Part shown: one piece after another, positions 50,588 through 59,830 of the stretch
Layout of the letters: every line of letters begins with the position of its first letter
Numbering within the stretch: position 1 is the first letter of the stretch
From: JALHUB01 sp963719465
GTDB lineage: Bacteria; Chloroflexota; Dehalococcoidia; DSTF01; JALHUB01
Reading direction: 5' to 3'
NCBI GenBank assembly: GCA_963719465.1
Contig: OY970386.1
Coordinates: 248,001 to 312,000 of the forward strand
DNA: 64,000 nucleotides
The notes under the pieces: generated by a model
The model's input: the letters and a program-made list of their open reading frames with translations, nothing else
Told to the model about the DNA's origin: nothing
The model's database searches: none
Translations under genes and position numbers: made by a program

Positions 50588-51811
50588 TCATGGTTGCGGC
50601 AGGTCGACCCAGTGGAGGGTGTTGTCTGACGACGACCAGTAGACGGAGGAGTCGTCAGCGGCAAGGAAATCGACGGAGTGGTCCGCCACCTGAATCAAGT
50701 CGCCAGTTTTCACGTCGTAGGCCATGGCCGTGTCTTCAGGGCGAGGCACCCAGAAGACAAATCGCCGCGTCGCCTGAACGAAATCGTCCCGCGCGGTGCC
50801 TTCTCGCCCCCGGCTGCTCCCGGTCAGAAGCTGCAGGAGGCCATCCTTGCCCGAGTCGTCTTTGCAGATCAGGAACCGCGTATCGCCGGTCGCTACGTCC
50901 GTGACGTACACAGCCTGAGACGCTTGCAATGCGCCGAGGGCACATGTCTCCTTGTCCTCCCCGACCCAGACGATCTGATTCCCCGAAGAATAGAGCGGGG
51001 CGAAACGGGTGACCAGGCCGCCGCCCGACTGGTTGCAGGCAGGGCAGCCAACGTTGATGGGCGGAAGGTCGCCGCTGAGCGTGGGCTCCGAACCGTGTCG
51101 ATTGGCCAAGTCATAGCTCCTGACTTCATCGACATATGTGCCGGCAAGGTTGGCGATGGACGTGGAGTAGACGAGGCGACCTCCGGCGATTTCGATGCCC
51201 AGCGGGCAGGAGTAAAGGCTGGAATCGCCGACGGCTGAGGCGACATCTGAGTCTACGTGCCATATCTCGCCGTGATTCAGGTCCATCGCGTAAAGGTTCC
51301 AAGGGTCGCCCATCGGATTGTGACAACCTTCGACCCAAGCGAGATAGCGGCCGTCGCTTGCCGCAACGGGCACACTGTCATCAGGCTGCAGCGTTCGGAA
51401 CACGTCAACGGCGTCGGTCTTGAAGTTCCAGAGGGCAAGCTTGCCCGGATTTGCCGGGTCGCCTGGGGGGAACTGGCAGCCATCGCAGGGGAGGCTGCCT
51501 CCCGGCCTGCTTATCAGGAACAGATGGGAATTCGGGATCAATTGCTGCAAGTACCAGTTGGGCTTCCCGTAATCTGAGGGCAAGACGGCGCTGTGCACGG
51601 TGCCGAAGCCGGTCGCGGCATCCAGCGTGGGACGAGAGGTAGGAGTTGCGGGCGAGGTCGTGAGCGTGGCGGGGACGGCTGTCGGCTCCTCCGTGGGAGT
51701 TGCCCAAGCCTTCCGCAGCCTTTCGCCGCTGCAGTCCGCGTTGTGAAGCCCGATGACCAGCGAGAATACTATCATCAAGGCGACGGTAAGCTTGTTCTTC
51801 ATCAAATCCAT
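50588..51811 (-). CDS. Secreted beta-propeller-like protein of unknown function
   Basis: 407 residues. N-terminal membrane/signal segment (~8-24), a Thr/Pro-rich linker ('EEPTAVPATLTTSPATPTSRPT'), then a repeat-rich beta domain. Repeated 'RYLAWVEG', 'RLVYSTS', 'QIVWVGED', 'RFVFWVPR', 'SVYWSSSDN' strands spaced ~50-60 residues suggest a multi-bladed propeller of the TolB/periplasmic kind. About ten Cys. GGGAGG precedes the ATG. No catalytic motif recognised. Confidence 0.75.
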   Translation of the reverse strand: MDLMKNKLTVALMIVFSLVIGLHNADCSGERLRKAWATPTEEPTAVPATLTTSPATPTSRPTLDAATGFGTVHSAVLPSDYGKPNWYLQQLIPNSHLFLISRPGGSLPCDGCQFPPGDPANPGKLALWNFKTDAVDVFRTLQPDDSVPVAASDGRYLAWVEGCHNPMGDPWNLYAMDLNHGEIWHVDSDVASAVGDSSLYSCPLGIEIAGGRLVYSTSIANLAGTYVDEVRSYDLANRHGSEPTLSGDLPPINVGCPACNQSGGGLVTRFAPLYSSGNQIVWVGEDKETCALGALQASQAVYVTDVATGDTRFLICKDDSGKDGLLQLLTGSSRGREGTARDDFVQATRRFVFWVPRPEDTAMAYDVKTGDLIQVADHSVDFLAADDSSVYWSSSDNTLHWVDLPQP

Positions 51812-51953
51812 GGCGCGCCTCCCGCGTCGTTTGCTTCAGCGTACGCTCAAGCGCGGGCGCGCACCGGACGCTTTGCCGTCGCGATTCCTACGGTTGGCTA
51901 ACGAAGCGCCAGCAGCCGACGGACTGCTCAACGTTATGTCAAGACGAGCGGCG

Positions 51954-52946
51954 TCAGTACGGGGACTGGTTCTCGAAGATGCGACGGGGGTTGTCGCGGG
52001 CCATGAGGTCGATCTGCGCTTGACTGACGCCCGCTTCGAGCAGCGCCGGGATGATGTGGTCGCTGATGTGGAAGTAGTTCCAGTTGGGCATGTGCTTCTC
52101 CACCCAGTCGGGGCGGAAGGACTCGAAGTAGACCATGGCGTCGTGTGAGAGGACCATTCGCTCGGCGTAGCCCATCTCACAGAGCTTGACGATGGTGGCG
52201 ATGCGCTTCACATCGGGCAGGAAGAACTCGATGCCGAAGCGGTCCATGCCGAGGTAGGAGCCGCGGTCCGCCATCTTCGTCAGGTAGTCGAGGTCCTCGC
52301 TGTCGCCGCTGTGGCCGATGATGACGCGCGACAGGTCGACGCCTTCGGCGGCAAAGACGTCCTGCTGGTCGAGGCCGCGCTTCGTGGCAGCGTGCGTATG
52401 CGTGGTGATGGGGACGCCGGTGCGAAGGTGGGCGCGGGCGACGGCCTTGAGCAGCTTTTCGACGCCGGGGGTGACGCCGGGCTGGTCGGTGGTCCCCTTG
52501 ATGACGGCAGCCTTGACGTTGGTGCCCTGGATGCCGTCCTTGATGTCGGCCACGAAGAGGTCGGCGATGGCGTCCTCGCTGCGAAACAGGAAGTAGGGCG
52601 GCAACTCGTTGAAGTAGTAGAGGCCGGTGGCGGCGATGACCTGGATGCCGGCCTGCTTGACAACCGGCAGCAGGCGCGGGATGTCGCGACCGACGCCGCA
52701 GACGGAGGCGTCGAGAATCGTGTCGACGCCACGGGCCTTGAGGGCGGTGAGGGCATCCACGGCGCGGGCCAGCTCCGCCTGCTCATCCCAGATGCGCGGA
52801 AAGTTCCTGGCGACACCCTCGGACTGGCCGATGATGTGCTCGTGCATGAGAGTGAATCCGAGCGACGCCGTGCTGATGGGGCCGGCGAAGGTCTCGACCA
52901 TGGGCTGGCCTACCGCTGTCCTGTCCATCGTCGCTGCCGTGGTCAT
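51954..52946 (-). CDS. Phosphotriesterase-family metal hydrolase
   Basis: 330 residues, amidohydrolase TIM barrel with binuclear metal site: 'FTLMHEHI' (HxH), carboxylated Lys in 'KAAVIKGTTDQPGVT', His in 'TTHTHAATKRG', His in 'VIIGHSGDSEDLDYL', Asp in 'MVLSHDAMVYF'. This matches phosphotriesterase/PTE-like lactonase proteins. Natural substrate is more likely a lactone or ester than a phosphotriester. Its start overlaps the MBL gene's stop by 4 bases, so the two are translationally coupled. Confidence 0.92.
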   Translation of the reverse strand: MTTAATMDRTAVGQPMVETFAGPISTASLGFTLMHEHIIGQSEGVARNFPRIWDEQAELARAVDALTALKARGVDTILDASVCGVGRDIPRLLPVVKQAGIQVIAATGLYYFNELPPYFLFRSEDAIADLFVADIKDGIQGTNVKAAVIKGTTDQPGVTPGVEKLLKAVARAHLRTGVPITTHTHAATKRGLDQQDVFAAEGVDLSRVIIGHSGDSEDLDYLTKMADRGSYLGMDRFGIEFFLPDVKRIATIVKLCEMGYAERMVLSHDAMVYFESFRPDWVEKHMPNWNYFHISDHIIPALLEAGVSQAQIDLMARDNPRRIFENQSPY

Positions 52947-54209
52947 GACGGTGCTCCTTGCGTTCTGAGACGCCTTTCCGCGTCGTCGGCGGCGCCCTTA
53001 AAGGTATTGCGCGGCATCAGGTTCGCCTCCAGCAGGCTGCGGGCCCGGAAGAGGTCACGCTGCAGGCTGAGGGCTTCCACGCCGGCGGGGTCGGCCTTGA
53101 GCACGAAATCGACGAGGTGACAGGCGAGAGGCAAGTCGCCGGCGGACTGGAGGTCGCGGGCGCGGGCGAGGAGAGCGTCGGCGCCGGCCAGCCTGACAAC
53201 TTCGGCGGCCTGGTCAGCGGAGGGCGCTGGGAAGAAATCGGCCGGGTCGCCGTCGTACCAGCCACCGTACTGCCGCCAGACGGCGTGGATGATGAACTTC
53301 GGGTGCCCGTAAATGGGCTGAAGGTAGGGCTTGTCAACGAGATCGGCCGGAGGCTCGACTTCGCCCAGGATCTGCTCGATCCATTGGCCGCGGTTCATGC
53401 GGTCGACGACCTGGCCGGCGATTGAGCGCAGGTAGCGGGCGGTGTCGAGGCAGGCGGCCTGGACCGCCGCGTCGCCGCTGATGACGGGGCCGTGCCCGGG
53501 GATGAGCACCGTGGGACGTTCTGGCGGCGATAGCCTCCAGGCCGTCGGCCCAGCCTTCGGCGTAGCGCTGGACCTTCCAGGGGTTGCCGACGTTCGGGCA
53601 GGTCCAGATGAAGAAGTCGCCGGAGCAGACGACGTTGCGGTCGGGCGCGTAGAGCCAGGTGTGGTCGTCGGTCTCGCCGAGGCCGTGCGTGAGCTCGAAG
53701 GACTCCCTGCCTACGGTGATCGTCGTGCGGTCGTCGTAGGTGACAGCGGGATAGGCGAAGGCCGGCCTGGGAGGAGGCGGCGCGTCCGCGTCCACGGGCA
53801 TGCCGAACTGGATGGAGTTGATTCGATTAATCCAGCCGGCCATGCGCTCGTAGCGCTGGAGACGCGGGGCGACGAGCTTGTGGCCGACTACGGTCGGGCG
53901 AGCGTCGCGGCGAGCGGCGGCGTCAGCCAGAAAGGCGTCGGCGCCGGTGACGTGGTCGATGTGGCCGTGGGTATAGACGATGGTGCGGACCGGCAGGTCG
54001 GTGCGCCGCCGCAGCTCGCGGACGATCCCGGCCCCGTTGGTCGCCAGGGAGGTATCGACGACGAGGATGCCATCGGCGGTAAGGAAGGCGGTCACATTTC
54101 CGAAGTAAGGGAAGTAGATGACGCCGGGCGCAACCTCGCTGACGCCGCCGGTGTTGCCGGCCAGGCCGGCGCCCATCATAAGCGTCGACGATGTGTCCGG
54201 GGCCGTCAT
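52943..54209 (-). CDS. Metallo-beta-lactamase fold hydrolase, frameshifted
   Basis: ~422 residues joined. MBL motif 'IVYTHGHIDHVTGAD' (HxHxDH), 'GLGETDDHTWLYAPDRNVVCSGDFFIW' and, in the second frame, 'TVLIPGHGPVISGD' (last metal His). The C-terminal ~140 residues are helical and resemble the dimerisation/substrate domain of alkyl sulfatase-type (SdsA/YjcS-like) MBL proteins. The frame breaks at 53519-53520: the minus strand reads AGAACGTCCC where AGACGTCCC would keep the frame. Lies between HpaB and the phosphotriesterase, same strand. Confidence 0.85.
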
Positions 54210-54228
54210 CCGCGCCGCTCCCAGCCCG

Positions 54229-55672
54229 TCAGTCCTTCGGCTGGACGCCGGCCATGTCGAGGGCGAGGTCGCGGTAGTACTTCATGTCCGACTCGACGAG
54301 GATCATCATGCGCTGCGCTTCCATGGAGCCTTCGGCGTGGACGGTGGTGACTTCGTGGTGGGCGCTGTCGGCGGAGGCGAAGACGTTGTGGGTGAGCTGC
54401 AGCATTCGCATGCGCTCCTCGGTCGTGTACTTGGGTGAGGCGCCGAGGTAGTGGTCCAGGTAGTCGTGGATGTCCGGGTTCTGCCAGTCCAGATAGGTGG
54501 GCATCGTCGTGATGATGCCGCCGGCGATGTCCTGGACCGTCTTCACTATCTCGTGGAAGCTCTTGGCGAAGTGCAGCTTCGCCATGTTGGTGATCAGCGG
54601 GCTGGGAACGCAGATTCTCGCCGTAGTAGACGGGCGATTTGATGGCGGCGTTGCCCAGCGCTTTCAGGGTCTCGACGTAGGTGAGGACGTCCGATATCTT
54701 GCCGCGAATGTGGGCGACTTTGTCGAGCCCGTTCATCTCGGCCATGGCGATGGCGATGCCGGCCATCACTTCGACGGACGGGATCTTGTAGGAGACGGCG
54801 GTGAAGCGATGGTAGGTGGCGAAGGTGTAGGCGAGCAGCATCGAGAACTGCCACTCGCCGCAGAGGAAGACGCGGTCCCAGGGGACGAAGACGTTGTCGA
54901 AGACGATCATGGCTTCGATCAGGCCACGGGTCGGCCGGTTGGAGGGAAACTCCGCCGGTGAGCGCTCGCCGTGGCCGGGGCGGCAGATGAGGTGCACGCC
55001 CTTCGTCGCGACGGGGACGGCGAAGGAGACGGCGTACTCCGCCTCGTTTTCGCGCATCTGACGCGTCGGGACGACGAGGAGCTCGTTGGCCGCGGGCGCG
55101 CCGGTGATGTGGATTTTGGAGCCCTTGACGATGATGCCGTCCTTGTTCTGGTCGACGACGCGGACGTAATAGTCCGGGTGCGCTTGCGCCGAGGGCACCT
55201 TGCTGCGGTCGCCCTTGACGTCGGTGACGGCGCCGCAGAGCATCAGATCCTCCTGGCGCAGGTGCTCCAGGTAGGCGCGGGCGCGCTCCTTGTATTCCAG
55301 CTTGCCCATCTGCTCGGCGGTGGCCATGATGGCGTTCAGGCAGTCGGTGCCGATGTCCTTGCCGAAGGGCAGGCCGCCGGTAATGCGGATGGACTTCTGG
55401 ATCATCTGCATGCGCCTGTCGATGTCATCCGGGCTTTTCGGCGTCGTGAAGTAGCGGCTGATCGGCTCGCCGGTCTCGGGATGCTGGGCGATGAACAGAT
55501 CGCGCAGGGCCTGGTCGGTCGACTCGGTGAGGACGAAATCGCCGGCAGCGGTGTCGGTGCCGATCTTGAGGATGGGGTGAGTGGTAACGTCGTCCACCTT
55601 CTCGCCGAAGATATAGACGCTGCGGCCGTCGCGAAGGCTCTGCCGGTACTGTTCCGCGGTCCGAATAGCCAT
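54229..55672 (-). CDS. 4-hydroxyphenylacetate 3-hydroxylase (HpaB-type), frameshifted
   Basis: ~480 residues joined. Flavin-dependent monooxygenase component: 'YRQSLRDGRSVYIFGEKVDDVTTHP', 'PKSPDDIDRRMQMIQ', 'DRSKVPSAQAHPDYYVRVVDQNKDGIIVKGSKIHITGAPAANELLVVP', 'VFVPWDRVFLCGEWQ', 'ANFHR'-like 'YHRFTAVSYK'. The frame breaks at 54607-54608 (plus GGGAACG where GGGACG is expected) and resumes as 'PSPLITNMAKLHFAKSFHEIVKTVQDIAGG'. AGGAG 7 bases before ATG 55672 sets the start. It would hydroxylate an aromatic substrate using reduced flavin from a separate reductase not seen here. Confidence 0.88.
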
Positions 55673-55951
55673 TTGTCGTTCTCCTGCGGGTCGCGAAGTG
55701 AGGGGGCGAGGGGTCCGGATTCTGCCGCGGACTCGATCGTCGCTCGGATGGGCCAACGATAGTGCGTTCCTGGATAGGGGTCAAGGAGCGCAGCGCGCTC
55801 GTAGTCGAAACGTCAGGATATCGTCGGCGAAGCGTCAGGCGACCCGTCAGCCACCATCGTAACATCTGCGACAGGCAGCACGGGTTGACCGGCAGGCAAG
55901 GCGTATTGGCGAATTAGGCTGCTAGAGTGATAATTAGTTCAATGGAGCGGC

Positions 55952-56890
55952 ATGACGAATCCGACTGAACGGCGCGCCCTGACATACGAACTGCCGCCCA
56001 TCCGGCCTCCCAGCGAGGCGCGCTCGCTGCTGATCCGCGTCATGCGCGGTTGCCCGTGGAACTACTGCACGTTCTGCGCGGCCTACAAGGACCTGCCTCG
56101 AAAGGGGATGCTCCGTTCCGTCGAGGAGGTGAAGGGGGACATCGACGCGCTGGCGGCAGCAGCGGACGAGATGCGGGCGGAGGGCCATGTGGTGGCGCCG
56201 CGAACGGCCTTCCTCGCCGATTCGAACGCTGTCATCGTGAAGACGGAGGCGCTGGTGGAGATCATCCGTCACCTGCGGGAGCGCTTCCCTTCGCTGGAAC
56301 GCATCACCTCTTACGCGCGGGCGAAGACGATCTTGAAGAAGGAGGCGTCGGAGCTGGAACGGCTGCGCGAGGCGGGCCTGAGCCGGCTGCACATGGGGCT
56401 GGAGAGCGGCGACGACGAGGTGTTAACTCAAGTTAAGAAGGGCGCCACGTCGCGGGAGATGACGGAGGCGGGCAAGAAGGCAATGGCGGCGGGCTTCGAA
56501 CTGTCGGAGTACATCATGCCCGGACTCGGCGGCCGGCCCCTGTCGGAGCAGCACGCTCGCAACACGGCGGCGGTCTTGAACGCGACGAACCCAACCTACA
56601 TACGCGTCCGCCCGCTGGCGCTGACGCCGGGAACGCCGCTGTACGAGCAGTACGTCGCCGGGGAGTTCATGCCGATGACGCCGATCGATGCGCTGCGGGA
56701 GCTCCGCGGCATGATCGACCGGCTGGAGACGAGCGGCAATATCTGCTTCGACCATGTCTGGAACTTGCCCATCTTCAGGCAGGACTGGGAGGGCTACCGC
56801 CTGCCGGAGGAGAAAAAGCACCTGATTTCGCTGATGGACGAGGCGCTGGCGGCCTGGAGGACGACGGGGACCACCCGCTCGCAAAAGTAA
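55952..56890 (+). CDS. Radical SAM protein
   Basis: 312 residues. Cluster motif 'MRGCPWNYCTFC', i.e. C-x4-C-x2-C rather than the standard C-x3-C-x2-C, as in a subgroup of HemN/Elp3-like radical SAM proteins. 'RLHMGLESGDDEVLTQVKKGATSREMTEAGKKAMAAGFELSEYIMPGLGGRPL' is the usual second half of the partial barrel. It has a leading 'MTNPTERRALTYELPPIRPPSEARSLLIRV'. No specific substrate can be assigned; neighbours are unrelated. Confidence 0.88.
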   Translation: MTNPTERRALTYELPPIRPPSEARSLLIRVMRGCPWNYCTFCAAYKDLPRKGMLRSVEEVKGDIDALAAAADEMRAEGHVVAPRTAFLADSNAVIVKTEALVEIIRHLRERFPSLERITSYARAKTILKKEASELERLREAGLSRLHMGLESGDDEVLTQVKKGATSREMTEAGKKAMAAGFELSEYIMPGLGGRPLSEQHARNTAAVLNATNPTYIRVRPLALTPGTPLYEQYVAGEFMPMTPIDALRELRGMIDRLETSGNICFDHVWNLPIFRQDWEGYRLPEEKKHLISLMDEALAAWRTTGTTRSQK

Positions 56891-56896
56891 GGGCCG

Positions 56897-56915
56897 GCCC
56901 TCATTTAACGAGGGC
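56897..56915. terminator. Terminator-like hairpin after the radical SAM gene
   Basis: GCCCTC-ATTTAAC-GAGGGC, 6-bp perfect stem 6 bases after the stop. No U-tract. Confidence 0.4.
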
Positions 56916-56999
56916 GGGGAGATGCGGGAAAATGGGGGCTAGCGCCACGAAGGCGGGCCGCAGCTTGGAGGTTGAGGCGGACGCACGCGAGGGATCGCG

Positions 57000-58460
57000 G
57001 TGAGAGATCGGCTTTGCAGTTTCTTGGTGGTCGCCTGGGCCGTTAGCTCGACGTTGCCGGGATCGCCGAACACGGGGGCGGCGCCGGTGGGCCAGACGTG
57101 CAGCGCCTCCAGCCCGGGAATGGCGGACGTAACGTTCAGTTGGGCTTCGGCCCCGGGCGCGCAGGAGGTATGGGTCGATGTCTCGCCGTACTCCCTGGGA
57201 CTCGACTCCGGCGTCTTCACGGACGCGGGACCGTTTGCGTCGAGCGTGACCTCCTATACCTGGCAGGGGATCCCTGCCAATACGCAGTACTACTACCGCG
57301 TAAACGCCCGCTACGCCGACGGCTGGCATGCGCTCAAGGCGGGCAGCTTCGTCACCGGCCAGTGCGGCTCGCCGGCCGCCCCCCTTCAGTCGACGACGCA
57401 GGAGTGTAGCACGAGCGGGCGGACCACGGTCAGCATTGACTTTGCCTGGGCGCCGTCGCTTGCCGGCGGAACCACGCAATGGCTGGACGTGAGCATCTAC
57501 GACAACAACTTCGCGGCCGGCACGTTCCTGTCCAAGGGGCCGCTGCCCGTGGGTCAGTCGACGTATACATGGGATGGCCTTCCGCCAGCGCTCACCTACT
57601 ACTGGAGGGTGAACACGCAGACGCCGAGCGGCTGGGTGGGAACGGCGACTCAGTCGGTCAGCGCCATCCGCTGCGGGACGCCGCCGCCGGCAAGCGCTGA
57701 TCTCCTTCAACTTCGCGATCAACTGGCCGCGGCCGTCGCTGATTCGGGCCTCGACGCGGCGGTCGCTGTGACGGACCTGCAAACCGGCGAGTCGATAGAC
57801 GTGCGGGGCGATGTGCCACGCTATGCGGGCTGCACGCTGAACTGGTTCGTGCTGCTCTCGAACGTGATTGACGTGCAGAACGGGCTGACGCCGGAGAGCG
57901 ACGTCGGCGACCTCATATCGCGGACGATATACGGCAGCAATCCTTTCACGGCGCATGACCTGCTGATCAGGACGGGCGGCGACGTGCTGGGCGGGACGCT
58001 GAAGGTGGACGATCTACTGGATCGATTGGCGCTGAAGGACACGTTCTTCGACCACCCGCCCGGCTATGACGAAGAGTTCTCCTTGCGGGGACAGCTGAAC
58101 AGCATCACGGCGAACGATATCGTCCGCGCACTGAGCATTTTCTATCACGGCGGCATCGTCAACCTGCAGTGGCGGGACTACCTGCTGCAGAAGATGACCG
58201 GCGTGAAGCCGGGGCTGCAGTACCTGATTCCGGCCGGCGTTGGCGACGGCGTCGTCTCGCACAAGAACGGCTTTAGCTGGATGCCCGGCGGCTATATCGA
58301 TAATGACATCGGCATCGTTCAATTCGACAGCAGCGCCGGGACGCGCGCCTACGTCATCTCCTTTTTCACGCAGGACGTGCCGGTGGAGTACCAGGACATT
58401 CCTCTGGGGCAGTCGGTCTCGCGGATGGTGTGGCAGTTCTTCTCTAGCCGCTACCCGTAG
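57000..58460 (+). CDS. Secreted protein: two Fn3-like repeats plus inactive beta-lactamase-like domain
   Basis: 486 residues, GTG start, signal peptide. Residues ~30-120 and ~130-220 are paired Fn3-like units ('TYTWQGIPANTQYYYRVNARYADGWHALK', 'TYTWDGLPPALTYYWRVNTQTPSGWVG'). Residues ~225-486 follow the class A beta-lactamase/PBP-like serine hydrolase fold ('VAVTDLQTGESIDVRGDVPRYAGCTLNWFVLLSNV' ... 'FTAHDLLIRTGGD' ... 'VVSHKNGFSW'). The SxxK position reads C-T-L-N, so both catalytic Ser and Lys are gone; a KNG remains where KTG is expected. It is probably a binding or structural protein. Confidence 0.8.
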   Translation: MRDRLCSFLVVAWAVSSTLPGSPNTGAAPVGQTCSASSPGMADVTFSWASAPGAQEVWVDVSPYSLGLDSGVFTDAGPFASSVTSYTWQGIPANTQYYYRVNARYADGWHALKAGSFVTGQCGSPAAPLQSTTQECSTSGRTTVSIDFAWAPSLAGGTTQWLDVSIYDNNFAAGTFLSKGPLPVGQSTYTWDGLPPALTYYWRVNTQTPSGWVGTATQSVSAIRCGTPPPASADLLQLRDQLAAAVADSGLDAAVAVTDLQTGESIDVRGDVPRYAGCTLNWFVLLSNVIDVQNGLTPESDVGDLISRTIYGSNPFTAHDLLIRTGGDVLGGTLKVDDLLDRLALKDTFFDHPPGYDEEFSLRGQLNSITANDIVRALSIFYHGGIVNLQWRDYLLQKMTGVKPGLQYLIPAGVGDGVVSHKNGFSWMPGGYIDNDIGIVQFDSSAGTRAYVISFFTQDVPVEYQDIPLGQSVSRMVWQFFSSRYP

Positions 58461-58584
58461 GGGTTCCGCGAGCCTGTGACCTACGCTTCCGTCTTTCATT
58501 CGTCTGGGCGAAGAGGATATCCTGTGAGAAGCTATCCGTTACCTTACGGCCGTGTTATGATCACCGCCGAGGGTAAACGGCGGC

Positions 58585-59304
58585 ATGAGGGTTGGACTAG
58601 GCTTATCGCTGGCGGCAGCGGCGCTGTCGGTGGTAATGTTGACCGGATGCGGTTCCTCCGGGCATGACAGCATCTTCGCCACGCCTGTTACGCCTCAGCC
58701 TCCCCCGCCACAATGGCGTTCTTATGACGCGCTCCCGTCCTCAGACACCATGCCCTCAGTGCGGCTGGAGGTGCCGGAACTGGCTAACCACGCCGCCATT
58801 ACGCTGCAGCTGCCAACCTACGTACCCTGGGGGATTAACAACAGGTTCATCAGGGATGACATCGTGCCGGCATCGGGCGGCGCCTCTGGACTTGAGACTC
58901 ATGTCTTCCTCCTCCGAAATGACGATGCTGACCCGAGCACGCCCGCGATTACCATCTATCAGAGCAGGCCGAGGACAAGCCCACCGGCCGCCTGCGACCA
59001 GGAGAACTGCCAGACCACAGACATCGACGGAACGACAGTCACCTGCCGCCTCCTCTATCCTGGTCCTGACGTACCCCTCTACCAGCCGCCCGTGACACCG
59101 ATGCCGTCGGATTTGACCCCGATCCTCCGCTGCGAATGGCAGACGAGTGCGTGGTGGTTCCAGATGGACTTTAACTGGGCGCTGACGGAAACGACGCCGG
59201 AAGGCGTGCCAGCGGATTATCGCGCGGACGCGATGCGAGTGATCACTTCCCTGATTGAGAATCCCTTCAGCATTGCCGGTTGCTACGCCCAGCCATGCCC
59301 TTGA
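58585..59304 (+). CDS. Putative lipoprotein of unknown function
   Basis: 239 residues. Signal peptide with lipobox 'VVMLTGCGSS' (Cys ~22) and a Pro-rich linker. The mature part is rich in beta segments with few distinctive motifs ('ITLQLPTYVPWGINNRFIRDD', 'WWFQMDFNWALTETTPEG'). Four Cys in 'AACDQENCQTTDIDGTTVTC' and others may form disulfides. No family recognised. Lies after the Fn3/beta-lactamase-like gene with 124 bases between. Confidence 0.7.
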   Translation: MRVGLGLSLAAAALSVVMLTGCGSSGHDSIFATPVTPQPPPPQWRSYDALPSSDTMPSVRLEVPELANHAAITLQLPTYVPWGINNRFIRDDIVPASGGASGLETHVFLLRNDDADPSTPAITIYQSRPRTSPPAACDQENCQTTDIDGTTVTCRLLYPGPDVPLYQPPVTPMPSDLTPILRCEWQTSAWWFQMDFNWALTETTPEGVPADYRADAMRVITSLIENPFSIAGCYAQPCP

Positions 59305-59407
59305 TCGGGGCTGCACGGGACCGCGTCTTGGTTATTGGCCGTCACGAATGCTGTAGGGATGACGGCGGCGGCGCACGTGTCCGGGCTTGGAACGTCAGGG
59401 AGGACGA

Positions 59408-59821
59408 GTGAAGAGCCACACAAACTACCTCTGGTTCAACACCCCATCGCGACGTGACCTGGTCAACATTACCGACCAGGTCGAGGCGACGGTGGGCGAA
59501 TCCGGCGTGCAGGAGGGGCTGTGCCTGGTCAGCGCGATGCACATCACAGCCGCGATCTGGGTGAACGATAACGAGCCGGGGCTGTGGCAGGACTTCGCGG
59601 ACTGGGTCGAGAAGCTGGCGCCGTTTCGTCCGGACTACCGGCACCATCGCACCGGCGAGGACAACGGCGACGCGCACCTGAAGCGGACGCTGGTGGGGCA
59701 GCAGGTTGTGCTGCCGATAACGAAGGGCCGGCTGGACCTGGGGCCGTGGGAGCAGGTGTTTTACGCGGAATTCGACGGCCGGCGGCGAAAGCGGGTCATC
59801 GTGAAGATAATCGGTGAATAG
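59408..59821 (+). CDS. YjbQ/UPF0047 family protein
   Basis: 137 residues from the GTG with GGGAGG upstream. 'GVQEGLCLVSAMHITAAIWVNDNEPGLWQDFADWVEKLAP', 'YRHHRTGEDNGDAHLKRTLVGQQVVLPITKGRLDLGPWEQVFYAEFDGRRRKRVIVKIIG' match the secondary thiamine-phosphate synthase/UPF0047 family. E. coli YjbQ has weak thiamin phosphate synthase activity; the physiological role is unsettled. The His/Asp-rich segments resemble the conserved pocket. The next gene starts 9 bases later. Confidence 0.92.
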   Translation: MKSHTNYLWFNTPSRRDLVNITDQVEATVGESGVQEGLCLVSAMHITAAIWVNDNEPGLWQDFADWVEKLAPFRPDYRHHRTGEDNGDAHLKRTLVGQQVVLPITKGRLDLGPWEQVFYAEFDGRRRKRVIVKIIGE

Positions 59822-59830
59822 GAGAAGGCG

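Noticed and set aside
52943..55672. Treating the MBL and HpaB halves as separate genes
   Set aside because: Each pair continues one family domain across a one-base shift; the second halves have no start codon or ribosome-binding site at the proper place.
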